From assembly GCF_007115095.1 (NCBI RefSeq), contig NZ_SULH01000008.1, forward strand, positions 1 to 64,000: DNA of 64,000 nucleotides, given 5' to 3'. Below, in pieces: positions 15,011 to 26,083 of the stretch. How positions within the stretch are numbered: the first letter of the stretch is position 1; each line of letters opens with the position of its first letter. The notes beneath the pieces are model-generated. The model saw only the letters and a program-made list of their open reading frames with translations, was not told the DNA's origin and searched no databases. The stretch is from Levilactobacillus enshiensis. GTDB taxonomy: Bacteria; Bacillota; Bacilli; Lactobacillales; Lactobacillaceae. Made by a program: the position numbers and the translations under genes.

Positions 15011-16300
15011 TTACTTCGTGTTATTTTCATACTGTTTCAATTGAGACGGTGCCAAGTTTTGCCACTTCGTTGAATAGAACTTATCACTAATCGAATAGGA
15101 TGGTTGTGGCTGTTGCTTGGTCAAGAACGGGTCAACCCGCTTGTCGACTGCCAGCCAACCACGCCAGCCCAAGTGAATCGTGTCGGTCATAAAGTACGGC
15201 ACGTTCCCCTTGTCGCTCAGGTCAACGATGTTGTTGAACCCTTGCGATTGTAATTGATAGTGAATCTTCTGGTCAAATTGCTTCAACATTGACGCGGACA
15301 ACCCTGTGTACTTCTGCCACTTAGCATTGATTGGCGGAATAATAAACATGACGTTCGTGTTCAAGCGGGCAAATTGATCCAGGCAAAGTTGAAAGTCTGC
15401 GAATTCCGGCGACTCGGTATAAGACAAGTTCTTCTGGAAGCCCTTCAACTTTCCCTTCTTCAGTTCCTGTTTCAACCCGTGATTATAAAACTTATCACTG
15501 ATTCGGAATGGGTTGTTTCCCGTTTCTGCTTTCCCAATCTGACCACCAAGTTCATCCAGTGCCGAGTAAGAATAATGAGTGGGTAACTTCTTGGCTTGCT
15601 GGTTGACTCGGTTCAAGTTTTGCGATGGTAGGTCAATACCTGAGAAGAATTGATCCTCGTGGGTCAACATATTCTTGCGTGTTTGCAAGTAAAAACGTTG
15701 ATACTTAGTCAAATTCTTCCCCGCTGCAACCTGTTGCAAGGCCTGGTAGATAAAGTGATCCGAGTTGGCTACTGGCATCTGTAACAGCCGTTTTGCCGCG
15801 TACTGATCAATGGCATCGTGCCGGAAATGGGTCAACCACTCAGTCGTTTGCAGTTGTGAGTAGTAATACCCAAAGGCATCCTTACGCGTCCCATCTTTAA
15901 CAAACCATTGCGGTGAAATCACAAAGACAGCCTTCTTGTTGCGCAATTCACTCTGAATATTTTGCATAACAAAGTATTGAGTCAGGGATTGTGATCCCCG
16001 CGCACCAAGTAGAAACGGTCGGTAACTTCGATTGTACTTCTGAGCTAAGACGGACGGATGCAACGGGTCAAACCGTGACCATTCTGATGACCCAAAGAAT
16101 GGGACATATTTGCCCTTTAACGCTGCGTCCTTAATGTACTTGCCCTTCATCACATTCGGAGAAAGTGAGACGGCCGCTTGGCGTTCCCGATTCGCACTGA
16201 CCTTACTAAGGCCCAACTTGACGGGCATTGCCAACACCGCAAAAACCAGAATTGCCGCGAGTATTAACGGACCAAAGATCCGTAGAAGTCGCTTTGCCAT
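15011..16300 (-). CDS. dltD: DltD, D-alanine transfer protein for teichoic acids
   Basis: This 429-residue protein has one N-terminal membrane segment (about 8-28) and an extracytoplasmic SGNH-hydrolase-like domain, the normal DltD layout. DltD acts on the outer face of the membrane in the final steps of D-alanine transfer to teichoic acid. GSSEW (about 70) holds the family serine, and the Asp/His pair lies near the C-terminus (MTDTIHLGWRGW). The last gene of dltXABCD; its ATG lies three bases after the dltC stop, so translation is coupled. The outcome, a less negative wall, affects cationic peptide resistance and autolysis. Confidence 0.95.
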   Translation of the reverse strand: MAKRLLRIFGPLILAAILVFAVLAMPVKLGLSKVSANRERQAAVSLSPNVMKGKYIKDAALKGKYVPFFGSSEWSRFDPLHPSVLAQKYNRSYRPFLLGARGSQSLTQYFVMQNIQSELRNKKAVFVISPQWFVKDGTRKDAFGYYYSQLQTTEWLTHFRHDAIDQYAAKRLLQMPVANSDHFIYQALQQVAAGKNLTKYQRFYLQTRKNMLTHEDQFFSGIDLPSQNLNRVNQQAKKLPTHYSYSALDELGGQIGKAETGNNPFRISDKFYNHGLKQELKKGKLKGFQKNLSYTESPEFADFQLCLDQFARLNTNVMFIIPPINAKWQKYTGLSASMLKQFDQKIHYQLQSQGFNNIVDLSDKGNVPYFMTDTIHLGWRGWLAVDKRVDPFLTKQQPQPSYSISDKFYSTKWQNLAPSQLKQYENNTK

Positions 16301-16303
16301 TGG

Positions 16304-16537
16304 CTAGGCCAGGCTTTCCACTTTCGCAATGATCTTGTTGGGCGTGTCCCACTCTGACCGCTCAAATTCAGAAACTGGCACGGTAACGTCCAGTTCACTT
16401 TGTAATTGCAATAAGAGTTGTACGGACCCCATGGAGTCGAGTAACCCGCTATCAAACAGGTTGTCGTCCATTGCGCCACTAACATCGTTCCCCGTTAAAT
16501 CGTTCAAAATTTCCAATACAGTTTCTTTGATATCCAT
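16304..16537 (-). CDS. dltC: D-alanyl carrier protein DltC
   Basis: This 77-residue acyl-carrier-type protein carries D-alanine as a thioester on a phosphopantetheine arm. The attachment serine is in the [11 protein letters not shown] motif (about residues 32-42), matching the DSxxS/G pattern of carrier proteins. Residues are acidic and helical, as expected. A GAGGGGGA ribosome binding site precedes the ATG. It receives D-Ala from DltA and hands it over at the DltB membrane protein. Length is normal for Dcp. Confidence 0.96.
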   Translation of the reverse strand: MDIKETVLEILNDLTGNDVSGAMDDNLFDSGLLDSMGSVQLLLQLQSELDVTVPVSEFERSEWDTPNKIIAKVESLA

Positions 16538-16572
16538 GATAATTTCCCCCTCGATGAAATTAATAACCTAAG

Positions 16573-17781
16573 TTAGTTGAACCACAATTTGTTGAGTAAT
16601 CCCGAAAAGATCAGGAAGCTAAAGCAGACCAGGTTGGCGGTCAAGAAGATCGCGAAAATCTGGGTGAAACCGTTATGTGGAATGCTCTTACGATGTTTCT
16701 TCTTGTAGCGCAACCACATATCGTTGACCATTAATGCTACCCCGTGGAACAGGCCGTAAGCGATATAGTACCACGTCACCCCGTGCCAGAACCCCATGAC
16801 TAACATGTTAATAATGTAGGTCACGTTAGCGGTCGTGGTCGGCTTCTTAAAGATCTTATGCTTCATGAACCAGAAGACCAGTCGCATGTAGATAAAGTCA
16901 CGGAACCAGAAGGACAAGGTAATGTGCCACCGATTCCAGAAGTCCTTGATGTTCGGTGACCGCCAGGGTTGATTGAAGTTCATCGGTGTGGCAATCCCCA
17001 TAATATAGGATGTCCCGACCGCAAACAACGAATACCCCGCAAAGTCAAAGAACAAGTCGGCACTGTACGCATACATGTACCCGACCACTGGCCAGGACAG
17101 GTCCAAGAACCCGCCGCGCGAGTGCATCGCCATCAGTTGAAGCTTCGGCATCAGCATCGTTCCAAAGTAGTACGCCAGAACGAATTTGTACAGAAACCCA
17201 ACAAAAATATAGCGAATACCCTTTTGTAACATTCCCAAATATTGTTCACGACTTGGCACGGACCGGTAATCTTTTTCAAACCGCCGGTAACGGTCAATCG
17301 GTCCTGAAGAAATCGTTGGGAAGAAGAGCATAAATTGCAGGAACGTCATCAGATTGTAGTTCTTTAACGTGCCATCCCGCGTCTCCATAATGGTCTGAAC
17401 CGCCCGGAACGTCAGGTAACTGATTCCCAGGAAGCCGATCAGTGACGACTGCCCATTTTCGACGGCCGGTGTCACCTTGACAATGGTTAGCGGTGCAATG
17501 GCCAGAATGACCATTAGATAGAAGAACGGTCCTGAATTTTTATGCCTCCGGTAAACGGCATACCCCCAGGTCAATCCCACCTCGTACAAAATGTAGATGA
17601 TCAAGGCCACCCCTTGGGTCCATTTCGAACCCCCAAAGGTTAAGACCAAGAAGAAGATTGAAATCAACGTTTCGTACAAGCGTGACCGTTTGCCGTACAG
17701 GAGACCAATCATCAGTGGCAATAATGCCACGCCCAACAAGGCGAAATACGTTGGGTTGCCGTAAGGTTCAAACGTCAACAT
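16573..17781 (-). CDS. dltB: DltB, MBOAT-family membrane protein of D-alanylation
   Basis: This 402-residue polytopic membrane protein with about 11 hydrophobic segments belongs to the MBOAT (membrane-bound O-acyltransferase) family and channels the D-alanyl group from DltC across the membrane. The conserved histidine lies in MGFWHGVTWYY (about 335), with the FWNRWHITLSFWFRDF signature about 45 residues earlier. The start overlaps the dltA stop by one base (TAATG), so translation is coupled. Full length, no defects seen. Confidence 0.96.
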   Translation of the reverse strand: MLTFEPYGNPTYFALLGVALLPLMIGLLYGKRSRLYETLISIFFLVLTFGGSKWTQGVALIIYILYEVGLTWGYAVYRRHKNSGPFFYLMVILAIAPLTIVKVTPAVENGQSSLIGFLGISYLTFRAVQTIMETRDGTLKNYNLMTFLQFMLFFPTISSGPIDRYRRFEKDYRSVPSREQYLGMLQKGIRYIFVGFLYKFVLAYYFGTMLMPKLQLMAMHSRGGFLDLSWPVVGYMYAYSADLFFDFAGYSLFAVGTSYIMGIATPMNFNQPWRSPNIKDFWNRWHITLSFWFRDFIYMRLVFWFMKHKIFKKPTTTANVTYIINMLVMGFWHGVTWYYIAYGLFHGVALMVNDMWLRYKKKHRKSIPHNGFTQIFAIFLTANLVCFSFLIFSGLLNKLWFN

Positions 17782-19307
17782 TACTGATTGACCTCGGCAA
17801 TAATGGATTTAATATCAACCTTGCCGTTGGGAGTCATCGGTAGGCTTTCTTTGTAGACGAAACGTTGTGGAATCATGTATTCCATCATGTCACCGCCCTG
17901 TAAATTTTCCTTAATCGCCTTAGTTAAAGCTAATTCACTATCAAAGTTATGGTCGGCCGGAACGACCCAGGCAATCAATTGACTGACCTTATGGTTCCGG
18001 TCATACCGTGGTACTGCAACCCCCACTTGAATATGATCTTCTTGTGACAGGTAATGGTTGACCTCTTCCAGTTCGATTCGGTAACCATGTAACTTAATCT
18101 GAAAATCTGTTCGTCCACGATACATAATCAACCCATTATCCAATTGGACACCTAAGTCTCCTGCCCGGTAAACGGTCCGCCCGTTTAGTGGCACAAAGGC
18201 CTTAACTGTCTTCTCTGGATTGTTTAGGTACCCCTTGGACATCGATGGTCCACAGATCAGCAACTCGCCTTCAGTTCCCGCAGGCACTGGGTTAAGTTGG
18301 TCATCGACCACCATGATCTCCGTATCATCCTTAGCATACCCGATTGGTAAGCGCGGATAATCGGCTAAAATTTGTGCCGTAATTTCAACCTGCGTCACGG
18401 CAACCGTCGTTTCCGTTGGCCCATACGTGTTGAAAATCCGTGCTGCTGGGAACCGCTTGTGTAAGTTCTGTGCCGTGGCGTGCGTTAATTCTTCACCACA
18501 GAACAGAAAGCGGCTTAAGTTTGGATAATGAGCCGCGTCAAATGACGGTTCCATTAAGCAAATATCCACGAAGGATGGCGTGGATACCCACACGTTTAAG
18601 TTCATCGTTGGTAAAGTCTCAAATAATTGCTTGAAGTTATCGGTAACGACCTTCGGTAATGCCACCAGTGTGCCACCAGCGGCTAATGTCGGCCCCCAGT
18701 CCATCACGGATAAGTCAAACGAATAGGGTGCCTGTGAGAGCGTCCGTGGAGCTGCTGGTAAATCAAAGTCATCACTCAGCATCCAATTGACGTAGCTCAA
18801 CAGATTAGCATGTGAAATTTGAACCCCTTTAGGCTTACCCGTCGTGCCCGACGTAAAGATGATGTAGTAGTTCTCATCATCGGTTACGCCATGGTCGACC
18901 TGATAGTCAACGGTCTGATCAAAAATCTCAGCTAACGCACTCGGTGTGATCACCGGTGTTGCTCCTAAAGTTGTTGGCAACTCGCTCACAGCGATTGCTG
19001 CAGCCGGTTGGGCAATTTCATTGATTGTCGTCACTCGTTCCAGCGGCGAATGCGTGTCAATTGGTGCATAGGCATGGCCACTTTTAACGACCCCTAAGAA
19101 GGTCGCCATCATATCGAACGTCTGGCCACCAAACACCATAATGGGTGCCTCACGAGGCAAAGCTAAACCGTCCAGGTGGGCTGCCAAAGCGTCAGAGCGT
19201 TGTTTTAATTCACCGTAAGTGTTCGTGTGTCCTAAATCATCATAAGCAATCCGTTGCGGATCACGTACAGCGATTTCGTCGATCGCCGTGATCATATTTC
19301 TAATCAT
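17781..19307 (-). CDS. dltA: D-alanine:carrier protein ligase DltA
   Basis: This 508-residue adenylating enzyme activates D-alanine with ATP and loads it onto DltC. ANL-superfamily motifs are present: FTSGTTGKPKGV (about 150-161), FNTYGPTETTV (A5) and YRAGDLG; the C-terminal catalytic lysine is in PNGKVD near 498. It is cytoplasmic. GGGGGGGAT precedes the ATG, 54 bases after dltX. The gene is intact and starts the dltABCD part of the operon. Confidence 0.97.
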   Translation of the reverse strand: MIRNMITAIDEIAVRDPQRIAYDDLGHTNTYGELKQRSDALAAHLDGLALPREAPIMVFGGQTFDMMATFLGVVKSGHAYAPIDTHSPLERVTTINEIAQPAAAIAVSELPTTLGATPVITPSALAEIFDQTVDYQVDHGVTDDENYYIIFTSGTTGKPKGVQISHANLLSYVNWMLSDDFDLPAAPRTLSQAPYSFDLSVMDWGPTLAAGGTLVALPKVVTDNFKQLFETLPTMNLNVWVSTPSFVDICLMEPSFDAAHYPNLSRFLFCGEELTHATAQNLHKRFPAARIFNTYGPTETTVAVTQVEITAQILADYPRLPIGYAKDDTEIMVVDDQLNPVPAGTEGELLICGPSMSKGYLNNPEKTVKAFVPLNGRTVYRAGDLGVQLDNGLIMYRGRTDFQIKLHGYRIELEEVNHYLSQEDHIQVGVAVPRYDRNHKVSQLIAWVVPADHNFDSELALTKAIKENLQGGDMMEYMIPQRFVYKESLPMTPNGKVDIKSIIAEVNQ

Positions 19308-19361
19308 TATCTATCCCCCCCAAAGACTCCTCGATTACATGGTTAGTTGTTGACCCCTCAA

Positions 19362-19511
19362 CTAGAACTCGTTGTAAATAAATGTCGAGTTGTTTAACCC
19401 ACTGTAACCGTATAAATAAACTAAAGCCATCAAAATCACAAAGTAGAATGCGGTCCAACCAATGAACGCTACCACTGGCTGATGCCAAAAAGCCAGCCAC
19501 TTTGCTCTCAT
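19362..19511 (-). CDS. dltX: DltX, small membrane protein of the dlt operon, 49 aa
   Basis: The open frame extends further upstream, but the ATG at 19511 with GGGGGTGA at proper distance gives the typical 49-residue DltX: a short basic N-terminus (MRAKWLAFWHQP), one membrane helix and the conserved C-terminus ending YNEF. In lactobacilli the DltX C-terminal peptide takes part in D-alanine transfer outside the membrane. The gene is easily missed or over-extended by automatic annotation. Confidence 0.9.
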   Translation of the reverse strand: MRAKWLAFWHQPVVAFIGWTAFYFVILMALVYLYGYSGLNNSTFIYNEF

Positions 19512-19660
19512 GAAATTCACCCCCAAAATTTGCCAGCTCATTCGTCCCCCGAAGCTGACTACCGATCGATCCTCAAGTCCGGAATCCATTTTTCCGACGA
19601 ATGATTCGGCCCTGAAGAGGAGATTTGTGGCCCCTGCCACACTCCCTATATTCTGAGGTT
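19512..19660 (-). promoter_or_regulatory. Structured 5' leader of the dlt operon
   Basis: A likely promoter (TTGCAA, 17 bases, TAACCT, near 19656-19684) gives a leader of roughly 140 bases before dltX. In it CATTCGTC and GACGAATG (19596-19603 with 19539-19546) can close a large stem right before the ribosome binding site. Part of the same arm (19598-19608, CGAATGATTCG) can instead form its own small hairpin. The two folds exclude each other, which is compatible with regulation, but no known riboswitch was recognised. Confidence 0.4.
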
Positions 19661-19748
19661 ATCATTGCTACCAAGGGATTGCAAACAACACTACTCAACC
19701 TTAATGTTTTCTTTTATTTTCAAAAAACTGAGTTTACTTGTGGGACAC

Positions 19749-19780
19749 AAAAAAGGCCACTGAAAATCTTCAGCAGCCTT
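19749..19780 (-). terminator. Terminator after dnaJ
   Basis: AAGGCTGCTGAA/TTCAGTGGCCTT hairpin followed on the minus strand by TTTTTT; ends the heat-shock operon. Confidence 0.75.
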
Positions 19781-19815
19781 GATAGATTAGTCATTATCGC
19801 ACTTTCGTTTGTTGA

Positions 19816-20964
19816 CTAATTTTCGTTGAATTTATCGCGCATTTTGTTAAATAAGTTACCTTTGCCACTCCCTGTGACATTTTCGCCACTAGCCTTCGCA
19901 AAGTCACGTAAAGCATCCCGTTGCCCTTTGTTCAGGTTCTTAGGGGTAACGACCTTGACCGTCACGTGTTCATCCCCGTTGCCATTACCACGCAAACGAG
20001 GCGCTCCCTTACCGTGCAGACGGAAGGTCGTCCCACCTTGCGTTCCAGCTGGCACCTTGAGCTTGACATCACCATGAACCGTCTTGACCGTCACGTCGTC
20101 ACCCAACGTCGCTTGAACGAACGAAATCTCCTGATTAAAGTAGATTTCTGTGCCGTCTCGCCGGAAGTCCTTGCTTGGTTCTACTTGGAAGATAATGAAG
20201 AGGTCCCCATAGCTCCCACCGTTTTGACCGGCTTCACCTTGACCCTGTAACCGCATTTGTTGACCGTCATCGACCCCTGCAGGGATGGTAACTTCAACTT
20301 CATGCCGTTCTTCTTCATGACCAGAACCGCCACAAGTGGGGCACTTTTCCTTGATTTCTTTACCAGTTCCGTGACAAACCGGGCAAGGTTGTTGACTCTG
20401 CATCCGGCCCAACGGTGTGTTGGTTACCGTTGTCACATAGCCAGATCCATTACACCGAGAACACGTCACGGGTGAGGTTCCTGGCTTGGCACCGTTACCA
20501 CCACAGGTATGACACTGGGCTTCCCGGTTGTACTTGATCTTCGTCTTCTTCCCAAAGATGGCTTCTTCAAACTTCAAGTCCATCTGGTACTGAAGGTCCC
20601 GACCAGGCCGTGGCGCGTTAGGATTCCGCTGGCCACCGCCGCCACCAAAGAATTGGTTGAAAATATCATCGAAACCACCGCCACCAAAGCCACCGCTGAA
20701 GCCGCCTTGTTGACCGCCACCGAAACCACCAAAGCCGCCTTGAGCGCCATCGGCTGATCCATATTGGTCATAGTTAGCCCGTTTTTGTTCGTCACCTAAA
20801 ACATCATAGGCATCCTGAACCTCTTTGAACTTTTCAGCCGCGTCTGGGGCTTTGTTCAAATCTGGATGATACTTCTTTGACAAATGCCGATAGGCTTTCT
20901 TGATTTCTGCTTGGCTGGCATCCTTTGCAACGCCTAATACGCCATATAAATCCGATTGCGCCAT
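19816..20964 (-). CDS. dnaJ: Chaperone DnaJ (Hsp40)
   Basis: This 382-residue type I J-protein stimulates DnaK ATPase and delivers unfolded proteins. It has a J domain with HPD (about 33-35), a Gly/Phe-rich linker (about 75-115), four zinc-finger CxxCxGxG repeats ([32 protein letters not shown]) and two C-terminal substrate-binding beta domains. Last gene of hrcA-grpE-dnaK-dnaJ, 124 bases after dnaK, with a terminator downstream. Normal length. Confidence 0.97.
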   Translation of the reverse strand: MAQSDLYGVLGVAKDASQAEIKKAYRHLSKKYHPDLNKAPDAAEKFKEVQDAYDVLGDEQKRANYDQYGSADGAQGGFGGFGGGQQGGFSGGFGGGGFDDIFNQFFGGGGGQRNPNAPRPGRDLQYQMDLKFEEAIFGKKTKIKYNREAQCHTCGGNGAKPGTSPVTCSRCNGSGYVTTVTNTPLGRMQSQQPCPVCHGTGKEIKEKCPTCGGSGHEEERHEVEVTIPAGVDDGQQMRLQGQGEAGQNGGSYGDLFIIFQVEPSKDFRRDGTEIYFNQEISFVQATLGDDVTVKTVHGDVKLKVPAGTQGGTTFRLHGKGAPRLRGNGNGDEHVTVKVVTPKNLNKGQRDALRDFAKASGENVTGSGKGNLFNKMRDKFNEN

Positions 20965-21088
20965 CTTTTTCCTCCCAATCCATTCCGAAATTTTTCGCTA
21001 CTAGTAAGAATAGCATACTCGAAACAAAAAGCCAAAGCCCCACGGACTCTGACTTCTTGTCTGAACTCTCTTAAGCCAATGGAACGGA

Positions 21089-22978
<1,890 letters not shown>

Positions 22979-22997
22979 TTATAGTTTATTTATAAAT

Positions 22998-23603
22998 TTA
23001 TTGTGCAACGACGACCATTGCTGGTCGAAGAACTCGGTCCTTCAATAGATAACCCTTCTGGAGCACCTTCACCACGGTATCAGCCGTTTGTCCCGCTTCA
23101 ACGGGGACCGACTGGACGGCTTGGTGCTGCGTTGGATCAAACTTTTGACCGATGGCGGAAATTTCCGTCACGTTGTTTCGCTTCAAAGCATCCTCCAAAT
23201 GATCATAAGTCATCTGGACACCCTTCTTCAGCTGTGCGGCGGTATCTTCCGTTGCCTCCACCGCTAAAGCGCGTTCCAAATTGTCGATCACGGGAAGCAC
23301 ATCTTTAGCGAGTTGCTGACCATCATACTTGATCAACGTGGCTTGTTCCTTTTGGAAACGAGTCTGCATGTTCTGCACTTCGGCTTCGGCCCGAAGATAC
23401 TTATCTTCAAAGTCACTTGCCTTTTGTTTCAGTGCAGCGACCTCGGCAGCCGTTGCTACTGGCTTAGCAGCTTCAGTAGCGGCCTTCGAGTCGGTCTTTG
23501 GTTGGTCTTTTGCTTGCGCATCCTTGGCTTTGCCAGCGGATTGCTGTGCGGCGGCTTTAGTCGCCGTTTGGTCATCAGTGGACGGTTGTTGCTTGTCAGC
23601 CAC
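22998..23603 (-). CDS. grpE: Nucleotide exchange factor GrpE
   Basis: This 201-residue co-chaperone dimerises and releases ADP from DnaK. Residues 1-60 are low-complexity (Ala, Lys, Gln, Asp) and probably disordered. A long coiled coil follows (about 60-125), then the beta-wing domain with the family signature near VRVLQKGY-type residues ([23 protein letters not shown]). Located between hrcA and dnaK in the standard Gram-positive order. Intact. Confidence 0.96.
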   Translation of the reverse strand: MADKQQPSTDDQTATKAAAQQSAGKAKDAQAKDQPKTDSKAATEAAKPVATAAEVAALKQKASDFEDKYLRAEAEVQNMQTRFQKEQATLIKYDGQQLAKDVLPVIDNLERALAVEATEDTAAQLKKGVQMTYDHLEDALKRNNVTEISAIGQKFDPTQHQAVQSVPVEAGQTADTVVKVLQKGYLLKDRVLRPAMVVVAQ

Positions 23604-23621
23604 GATAAAACCTCCCTTTCT

Positions 23622-24659
23622 TTACTCGTCGTAAAACCGGTAGTAATCCAGTAGTTTTTTCGCGAGCTCTTCACGAAACGCACCGACAATTCCCAGCATT
23701 CGCGAATAAGGCATTCGCGTGGGCCCTAGAATGGCAATCATGCCACGGCCATGCTGGTTCACATCGTAAGTGGCGGTGATCAAACTGAAGTTCCGTAACG
23801 CATCGTTGGTCATCTCATTACCGATCTGAACGGAGATCTTATCGTCCGGTCGACCTAAGACATTAGCGATGTCGTCGGTCTTGTCGATCAACGAGTACAA
23901 CGACTTCAGTGAATCCACATCGCTATCCTGAGAGAAGTTCAGTAGATTGAGCCGCCCGCCAACGTAGAAGCGTTCTTGGGCTGCCCTGGTCAAAACATCC
24001 CCAAAGATATCCAAGAACCCTTGTGGACTCTGTAGATAATTGGCGATCTTCATCGGAATATCCGCCTGTAACTTCTTCACCACTTCTGGTAAGGTCAAGC
24101 CGACCAATTGATCATTGATCAAACGGACGACCGCCTCCAACTGGTCACCAGTGACGGACTCGTTGACGTCAAATGTTTGGTTCTCCACATCACCACTATC
24201 GGTCACGAGAATGGCCATCACTTGCCGTTTCCCCAATGGGACTAAACGAAATCCACTGAGGCGACTGTCCTTCAACTCCGGCTTCAAGGTGAACGCTGTG
24301 TAACTCGTCAGGTTAGACAGAATTGTCGCGGACTGCGAAATAATTTCGTCAATCTTATGAAAATCCCCGCCTAACGACGATTGAATCACGTCCATATCGT
24401 TGGGTCGCAATGGATCCGGCTTGACGAGATGGTCAACGTAATACCGGTAGCCTTCAACTGAAGGAATTCGGCCAGAAGACGAGTGGGTCTTTTTAATCAG
24501 GCCCAATTCTTCCAACGCCGCCATCTCATTACGAATTGTCGCTGAGCTTACGTGGATGGGCAACTGCTTGGCTAGTGCCTTTGACCCCACCGGAACCCCG
24601 GTGTTAGTAAAGTCGCGGACAACGGCTCGCAGAATCATCATTTGTCTTTCTGAAAGCAT
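23622..24659 (-). CDS. hrcA: Heat-inducible repressor HrcA
   Basis: This 345-residue transcription repressor binds CIRCE operators and is kept active by GroEL. The N-terminal winged helix (residues 1-75: LSERQMMILRAVVRDF, then SATIRNEMAALEELGLI) is followed by the GAF-like HrcA dimerisation domain. Start chosen at the ATG at 24659, with AAGGGGTGATTGTG before it; an upstream in-frame extension would run through the CIRCE operator and is rejected. First gene of its own operon, so it is autoregulated. Confidence 0.97.
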   Translation of the reverse strand: MLSERQMMILRAVVRDFTNTGVPVGSKALAKQLPIHVSSATIRNEMAALEELGLIKKTHSSSGRIPSVEGYRYYVDHLVKPDPLRPNDMDVIQSSLGGDFHKIDEIISQSATILSNLTSYTAFTLKPELKDSRLSGFRLVPLGKRQVMAILVTDSGDVENQTFDVNESVTGDQLEAVVRLINDQLVGLTLPEVVKKLQADIPMKIANYLQSPQGFLDIFGDVLTRAAQERFYVGGRLNLLNFSQDSDVDSLKSLYSLIDKTDDIANVLGRPDDKISVQIGNEMTNDALRNFSLITATYDVNQHGRGMIAILGPTRMPYSRMLGIVGAFREELAKKLLDYYRFYDE

Positions 24660-24675
24660 CACAATCACCCCTTTT

Positions 24676-24702
24676 TTAGCACTCAAACAATACAAGTGCT
24701 AA
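24676..24702. promoter_or_regulatory. CIRCE operator 1 (HrcA site)
   Basis: TTAGCACTC, 9 bases, AAGTGCTAA: the CIRCE consensus with one mismatch in the second arm. It lies between the promoter and the hrcA ATG, in the 5' untranslated part. Confidence 0.93.
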
Positions 24703-24713
24703 GACACATATAT

Positions 24714-24742
24714 AATGTAGCAAAACCCGGTTTTGAAGTCAA
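24714..24742 (-). promoter_or_regulatory. Promoter of hrcA-grpE-dnaK-dnaJ
   Basis: Reading leftward, TTGACT (24742-24737) and TACATT (24719-24714) are 17 bases apart, between the two CIRCE elements. Confidence 0.75.
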
Positions 24743-24759
24743 GAAATCTGGTAGACTTT

Positions 24760-24786
24760 TTAGCAATCTCGGCTATTAAGTGCTAA
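24760..24786. promoter_or_regulatory. CIRCE operator 2 (degenerate HrcA site)
   Basis: TTAGCAATC, 9 bases, AAGTGCTAA has exact CIRCE spacing, with mismatches in both arms. It lies upstream of the -35 box, 84 bases from the first operator, so HrcA could bridge the promoter. Confidence 0.75.
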
Positions 24787-25107
24787 AAAAGTTCTTTTTG
24801 CTTTCGAGTTAACCTTATTTTCATTAAAGCAACCGGGTTCCAACTCTGATTAACTTCGCCATAAGCCATAACCACCGTGACTTTTTCTAGGTAACCTCCC
24901 CCGTTTAAGCTCGACCCATGGCACTTAAACCTGCTCACCTGTAGGTTAACCGTGCCATTCTACCTAAATGGTCACGACTTCGCCACTAATCTATCAACTC
25001 CCAATCTCCGGTTGACACGCTGCCGTACCGCCTTTGCCATGACCAATCAAAAAAGTGACCATCCTCATCAACCTATTCGGCCATCAAGATCATCACTTCA
25101 GTCATTC
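24787..25107. other. Intergenic region between hrcA promoter and ribF
   Basis: About 320 bases without a convincing gene. A stem near 25048-25095 (AGTGATGATC ... GATGGTCACT) followed on the minus strand by TTTTTT looks like the ribF terminator. Nothing further was recognised in 24803-25040. Confidence 0.5.
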
Positions 25108-26061
25108 CTAAATTTTGTTGGCCACGCCTTGAAAGTACTCACGCGTCGCTGCTTCATCTTGCTTTAATTGCACAACCAACGGGTCCACGCCAGCAAACTT
25201 AATTTCGCCCCGTAACCGGTGGTGCCACTCCACTTCGACCGGTTCCCCATATAGATTACCCTGAAAGTCAAGCAGGTTCATTTCAACCGTAATGGGGCGA
25301 TCATCGCCGAAGGTCACGTTTCGACCGACAGAGACCATTCCAGGATACCAGATGGCCCCAACTTTTAGCCGTGCCGTGTAAATACCAATTCCAGGGATCC
25401 ACTCATTTTCTGGCGTCATCACGTTAGCCGTGGGATAACCAATCGTGCGGCCCCGGGCTTCACCATGAACGACGAGGCCATTTGAGCGATACGTGTAGCC
25501 CAGCAACTGGTTGACCTTATCAATGTCACCAGCCTTCATGGCTTGACGAATGCGGCTAGAGCTGATTTTTTCATGACCACTAGCCTTTTCCGCAACCGTG
25601 ACGACCTCAAAACGGTCCTGAGCGTATTCAGGCAACCGTGCCATTGTGGCCACATCCTTTTTTCCATACGTGTGATCAAAACCCGCCACAGCCACGATCG
25701 TATGAAACCCAATCAGGTAGTGATCAACGAACTGTTGTGGCGTCTGGGAAGCAAACTCACCGGTATAGTTGACCAAAAAGACCCGGTCAACGCCCAACCG
25801 GTCCAACTGATGCAGTTTGCGGTCCGTCGTGCTTAAGTATTTACGGTCATCGGCTTCCAGCGGCCGATAGACCAGTGCCGGATGATGGTCGTAGGTCAAT
25901 ACGGCTAACTTGACACCCTTGGCCTGAGCAATCATTTTTGCCCGTTCAATGACCGCCTGATGACCCAAGTGAACGCCATCAAAGAATCCCATGGCGAGGA
26001 CAACTGGCTCATCAGGAATCTGACGTGAATCTAATGGATGATGTATGCGTATAACTTCCAT
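25108..26061 (-). CDS. ribF: Bifunctional riboflavin kinase / FAD synthetase
   Basis: This 317-residue enzyme phosphorylates riboflavin to FMN and adenylates it to FAD. The N-terminal nucleotidyltransferase half has GFFDGVHLGHQ (about 25-35) and a KISSSRIR motif (about 155-162). The C-terminal flavokinase half has GRTIGYPTAN (about 200-210) and the metal-binding PT motif. It lies after truB in the same direction, a common Firmicutes order. No FMN riboswitch was seen in front. Confidence 0.96.
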   Translation of the reverse strand: MEVIRIHHPLDSRQIPDEPVVLAMGFFDGVHLGHQAVIERAKMIAQAKGVKLAVLTYDHHPALVYRPLEADDRKYLSTTDRKLHQLDRLGVDRVFLVNYTGEFASQTPQQFVDHYLIGFHTIVAVAGFDHTYGKKDVATMARLPEYAQDRFEVVTVAEKASGHEKISSSRIRQAMKAGDIDKVNQLLGYTYRSNGLVVHGEARGRTIGYPTANVMTPENEWIPGIGIYTARLKVGAIWYPGMVSVGRNVTFGDDRPITVEMNLLDFQGNLYGEPVEVEWHHRLRGEIKFAGVDPLVVQLKQDEAATREYFQGVANKI

Positions 26062-26083
26062 GGTGAACTTCCTTTACTGAGAA

